Assembly (NCBI GenBank): GCA_035582835.1
Contig: JAYKAV010003132.1
Coordinates: forward strand, 2,411,607 to 2,475,606
Reading direction: 5' to 3'
From: Phoebastria nigripes
Taxonomy: Eukaryota; Chordata; Aves; Procellariiformes; Diomedeidae
Length of the DNA: 64,000 nucleotides
The notes below the pieces were generated by a model. The model saw nothing but the letters and a program-made list of their open reading frames with translations. It made no database searches and was not told the origin of the DNA. Position numbers and translations under genes: made by a program. Shown piece after piece: positions 59,746 to 64,000 of the stretch (positions are counted from its first letter, which is position 1; the number at the start of each line of letters is the position of its first letter).

Positions 59746-61477
59746 ATGTATGATGGTGGGTGGCTGTGTATTTATATAAAATAAGTAATACTACTCTAGT
59801 TATTTAAAATTCCTGGGCATATACCCAGCTTGGGTGAGTATCAGTTGTTTTGTTGAGAGCTATGGTATGGTTGTACTCTAGCTTGGGATACGTTTAGGGG
59901 GGAAAAAAAATCAAAGTATTTATTTTTAACACTTGATTTTTATAGCATAATGGTTAGGAGTCTGATCACAGAAGGCCAAGGAGCTAAAGAAAAATGTGCT
60001 GCAAGAGGGACAGACCTACAGATGCAAAATTGACTCTGTCACAGCTTTAAGTTTTCCAGGGTGGAAGAAAAAAAACATAACGGCACAATAGTATGATGTG
60101 CAAGTGCATACTACTTCTGATTAAAAAGATGATATTCAACTTCAAGAGACTCCTCTGTTCTTTGAACAATTAAACAACTGTAGATTCAGCAACTTTTTCA
60201 TGTCAACTATATCTTTTTTTTTTTCAGTGTCAAAAATCTAAGAATGAGAAATAATGTCGCAATGTCACAATTGGCTAAAGAGAAAGTGGTAGAAATCAGA
60301 AAGCTTTGTGTTTGGTTGGTTGTTTTTTTAACTTGACAGTGTACTGGGCATCACTGAGAATACGTCATAGGTACAAACTATTATCTATCAGTGGGAAAAG
60401 GGTGAAGGATACTAGGGTGGATGATGTAAAAGAAAACTCTCATAGAAGGAAACATTTTCTTCGGTCTGTAGCACATCTAAAAGTGCTAATTAATATCTGC
60501 TCTCTCAAGAAGTCAGCATGGGAGTTTGCTTTATATTTCCTAGAGCATGAGTGCACACTAGACTCAATCAAAATGCATTTGAAAAGACTGTGGGTTTTTT
60601 GAGAAGGGTATATATAGGTAGCTAAACAGGGAATAAAGGAGGATATTAAATATCCCATAGAGTAAAATTGTATTAAATAACCTATATAGTAATATAAAAA
60701 AAGTATATTAAAAAACCTATGGAGTACAGACAGCCAAGAAACAGATTAACAGAGCATTACATTTTATTGTTGAGCACAAATGTTCCATTCCTTTCTCTGA
60801 GCTCCTAATCAGCATTTTTCATTATTTCCCTTCCCCTGTATTTGGCTCCTGTGCCTCAGTGCCCATAGCAACACTTCCAGTAGCGTTAAAAACTAGATAC
60901 TGCAACCACGTTCCCAGGCAGAGCGCTTTGCCAAGGCCTACATTTGATCCAGCTAGGAGCACATGCCCGCTCGGTGGTACAAGGTCATAATAATAATTCT
61001 CCCTTCAGGGGCAAACAGTCTTAGGAATGATCCCCCACTATTCTCCCCTACTATCTTGGCTCATTTTGATCTCAGTTGTTATTAAGCTCAGTTTATGCTG
61101 CAGTCGGAGCAGCTTGTTTACTTACAGAAATGGTTATTCAGAAAGTGGATGCCTACAACGAGAGCAGAAGCCTGTGTGAGTATGTGTGTGCAAATGTGCG
61201 TGTGTGGTGCATGTAGGGAGAGAAAATTGGTTTGTTTTAGAGACACATTATTCTTTTGAACTCCAGAAAAAAATGAGTGTTTTCTTTGATGGGCTATGCT
61301 TTGGTTTTGTTTCGTTTCATTTTTGCCTTGCCCCAGTTTTCTCTCTGTAGCGTCTAATGTACATTTCAATGGAAGGGAATGATGACAGAAGGCATTTGCA
61401 ATCCCTTGAGGCATGGTAGCAGTCTCTGGAAATGCTTTTGGTACTGAAGTATTCTGAAGAGAATAAAAGAAAACCTT

Positions 61478-61520
61478 TTTTCTTCTTTTTTTTTTTTTTT
61501 TTCTTTTTTTTCCCCTTCTC
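61478..61520. repeat. Poly-T/pyrimidine tract
   Basis: TTTTTTCTTCTTTTTT, then more Ts and TTCCCCTTCTCC. It lies directly before the G-quadruplex motif. Confidence 0.85.
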
Positions 61521-61549
61521 CTTACCTCAAGATTGGAATTTCAGTTGTT

Positions 61550-61564
61550 GGGAGGGAGGGTGGG
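61550..61564 (+). other. Perfect G-quadruplex motif
   Basis: GGGAGGGAGGGTGGG has four G3 runs with three one-base loops, the arrangement known to give very stable parallel quadruplexes. It is the only such perfect motif I noticed in the window. Function is unknown. Confidence 0.85.
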
Positions 61565-63769
61565 ATTTTTGTTTTTAAATGGCAGCTTTTCTCCCCCCCA
61601 ACCACTCTCTTGATTTATTTTTTTCTCATTTCTCACTTCCTCCTCCACTCCCCAAATTTTGACCAGGCAGTGAGTCTTATTACTGAGCAATCGTCCTTAT
61701 GAATGAATACTCAGATACCTCTATAGGCAGCACTCCAGCCCTTTGGAGTTTGTTCACAACTGTTCGTGACCGGGCTCTTTGTCCAATGGAGTCTGGAGGG
61801 TATTTTCAGTTTGTTGCATGAAGAAACATTGTTAATAGGAAATATTCGAGGTTTTGTCAGGTTGAGTGGGGGAAATGGCAAGTTAGTGGAAACTGTCAGC
61901 AGGAAAGTCAACAGAAGGGAAGTTGAATGCTTTTGTAGTTGACTAGAAGAAGGGGAGAGCTGAGTGGATGATTCCATTTGTCACTAACCCAAACTTGACC
62001 AAAATATTTTCATGGATGACAAAAGAAAGCAATCCACAGCGGGATATTCACAACATCATCTGAGCCAGAGAACTACAAAGATTTCCCAAAATTGCTAGGC
62101 AGCGACTGGTGATAGGAAGAGGATGGGAGTCTTTATAGCAAATGTATCAGAGCTAGGGGCAGAATTTTGACATCTACAAAAATTCTAGTGCAATTTTAAA
62201 TGATTAATTGCAAATTGACTTTACACTAGAACAACTGCATTGACTTCAGTGGTGTGGTTTACAATTGGCAGCCATGCAATGTTGACTTTTGTGAATCATA
62301 TTCCTTATTGGTGTATATTGATGTAGCTGCACTGGAGTGATTGAAGCTATGCACATAGACCTCAGCTGATTGTTTATCACAGCCTATCCCCTGTAACTTC
62401 CTTTTCTGCCTGTGGTATATGACTTGGGATGCTACCCCCTGAAATTTTTGAGGACTTAAAATATATTTTCAGGAGCTTAAATAAAGAAAGAAAGAACAAA
62501 TTCCAAGCTTTCAAGTGCCGTCTGGAATGAAAGGCAGTGAGTGGAAAAGAAAATGTAAATGACAAACAATATACCAGATTCCATGGTTGTCATGTTAATC
62601 ATGTGTAAAGATGACTGTGGCAAAGGAACAGCAATGACAATATTTCTGTCCGCTTCCCTTCAAAACAGAAACTTCAAGCACTACCAAAACTACCAAACAC
62701 ATTTCTGGTCTGCTTATCCTTCTATAAAGACACAGCACACATTATCTTTGCCTCCTTTCTCAACTTTCAGGTAGGACTTTCCTATTATAAGGGCACAAAA
62801 ATTTTATATTTAAGACTAAACATGATGAGGGTACTTGAACCTGAGGGAGGAAGTATTTTCTGTCATTGAAATTGTACCCTAAAATTCAGGAAGAAACATA
62901 GATTATGTAGATTTTATGAAACAAGGTTTACATTTCATCTTCTCAAATACCAGCTACATCACATTATGTCTATAACGTATATTTGACTCAAATCTGTCTG
63001 TATTGTATCCTAAAGACATCCAAGACAAAAGTTACATCTCCCCTGTTGCCAAGATATTGGAAATCTCTAATGTGCCTTCTCTCAGCTGTGAGGAAGTTTT
63101 AGAAGTTGGTCTTCAAAATTCTGAACATTTCATCTTTATTTCCTATTAGAAACCAGAGGCTGATCTCTCAGATCTTTGTTTTCCCTTTTTTCTATTCTGA
63201 GGATGAAGTGGCTGACAAAGTTGCTTCTGGTCCGATGTGGAAAATGGCAACTAATAACATTTTTACTGTCTGTAACATTATTCCTTCCAAACTAGACACG
63301 TGGAAGGCAGAAGGCTTCCTCCCAGATTAGGCAAGAACCTGTGGTGTGCCTCCTTCTCTGATCTAATCTCTAACTCCACTCCTCCAAGCATCTGCTGTTG
63401 CACACAGATCCCAGCAAGAAGGGAAACCTGCGTAGCTGGGCTGTGGTTCCCGATAGACAGTGGTACCCCCAGCTGCTGCAATGGGACTTGTGCCAGTACC
63501 AGCAGAGAGAGACATTAAACTGTCAGCGGAGAGTGAAAACACACAAGGAGGAAATCACTTCAGCTGAGAGGCACCAAGCCGCAGCAAGCAAGTCTTTACA
63601 GTTTAGACCTACAGTACTTTGGGTTGTATAACTGGTGGTGGTGGTCTCAGAGTATACAAAAATGAGGTGTGAATGTGTATGGATTTGGATATAACAACAG
63701 CCTGTAAGTTTGTTCACCCAGTCAGAACTCAGTATCAAATCCAGGTCAATTCTGGATCTGCAATGCAGA

Positions 63770-64000
63770 TCATAGAATCATAGAATCATAGAATCATTAA
63801 GGTTGGAAAAGACCTCTAAGATCATCAAGTCCAACCATCAACCCAACACCACCATGCCCCACTAAACCATGTCCCTNAGTGCCTCATCTACACGTCTTTT
63901 AAATACTTCCAGGGATGATGACTCAACCACTTCCCTGGGCAGCCTGGTCCAATGCTTAACCACTCTTTCAGTAAAGAAATTTTTCCTAATGTCCAATCTA
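63770..64000 (-). mobile_element. CR1 LINE 3' end, minus strand, cut by window edge
   Basis: Three octamer tail copies (ATCATAGAATCATAGAATCA on the plus strand) lead into AAGGTTGGAAAAGACCTCTA and the same 3' UTR and ORF2 C-terminal text as the 58.0-kb copy, with scattered single-base differences and one N at 63877. The element continues beyond the window, so its length and coding state are unknown. Confidence 0.95.

Larger units (their letters stand above)
59746..63769. other. Single-copy DNA, no gene found
   Basis: No gene is recognised; the largest frames are 98 codons (60306-60602 plus, 61118-61414 minus). It holds a poly-T/pyrimidine tract (61480-61520), a G-quadruplex motif (61550-61564), a TG patch (61177-61206) and complex sequence at 63200-63640 with 60-77-codon frames on both strands but no motif. 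Confidence 0.55.

Noticed and set aside
1..64000. CRISPR arrays, operons, riboswitches, phage or plasmid genes
   Set aside because: The sequence is plainly vertebrate nuclear DNA. No regularly spaced identical repeats, gene-dense strands or bacterial signals are present.
1..64000. tRNA, rRNA, snRNA or known microRNA genes
   Set aside because: I searched by eye for tRNA box B text and familiar small-RNA seeds. Only SINE-embedded tRNA-like heads were found. A covariance-model scan would be needed to exclude them formally.

Overview
This looks like about 64 kb of nuclear DNA from a bird, probably a neoavian draft assembly. Three things point there. CR1 LINEs of avian type, with the 3' tail built from ATTCTATG-like octamers, recur across the window. 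One long terminal repeat at 26820-27409 resembles an ERVL-type LTR that is common in bird genomes. The rest is AT-rich single-copy sequence with microsatellites, worn MIR-like SINEs and scattered single Ns. I found no host protein-coding exon, tRNA, rRNA or recognisable small RNA. The only long open frames belong to CR1 reverse transcriptase. The window is best read as intergenic or deep-intronic DNA.

Layout. 1-8.9 kb: single-copy DNA with MIR-like SINE relics at 6.86, 7.99 and 8.40 kb. 8.9-11.3 kb: a 5'-truncated, frame-broken CR1 on the minus strand. 11.3-18.4 kb: featureless. 18.4-20.0 kb: two old CR1 3' ends, both minus. 20-26.8 kb: GA, CT, CA and poly-T tracts, a perfect 32-bp-period duplication and two SINE relics. 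26.82-27.41 kb: a solo LTR with TATA box and polyadenylation signal on the plus strand. 27.4-43.5 kb: ordinary DNA with very old repeats (CR1 pieces at 31.7, 36.8 and 37.4 kb, two copies of another old repeat at 36.4 and 38.7 kb, MIR-like SINEs at 41.2 and 43.2-43.5 kb). 45.5-57.2 kb: repeat-poor DNA with several complex, locally CpG-bearing blocks that are candidate conserved regulatory elements. 58.0-59.6 kb: a younger 5'-truncated CR1 whose reverse transcriptase frame is still open for 493 codons and which abuts a TATCTC/TATA microsatellite. 59.7-63.8 kb: single-copy DNA with a perfect G-quadruplex motif. 63.77 kb to the window end: the 3' end of another CR1 of the same subfamily.

There is no gene system here that works together. 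The functional interest is possible cis-regulation in the 45-57 kb interval, the transcription signals in the solo LTR, and an abrupt change in the distribution of isolated Ns near 35.03 kb. I found no novel coding system. Repeat family names rest on recalled resemblance, not on a database search.
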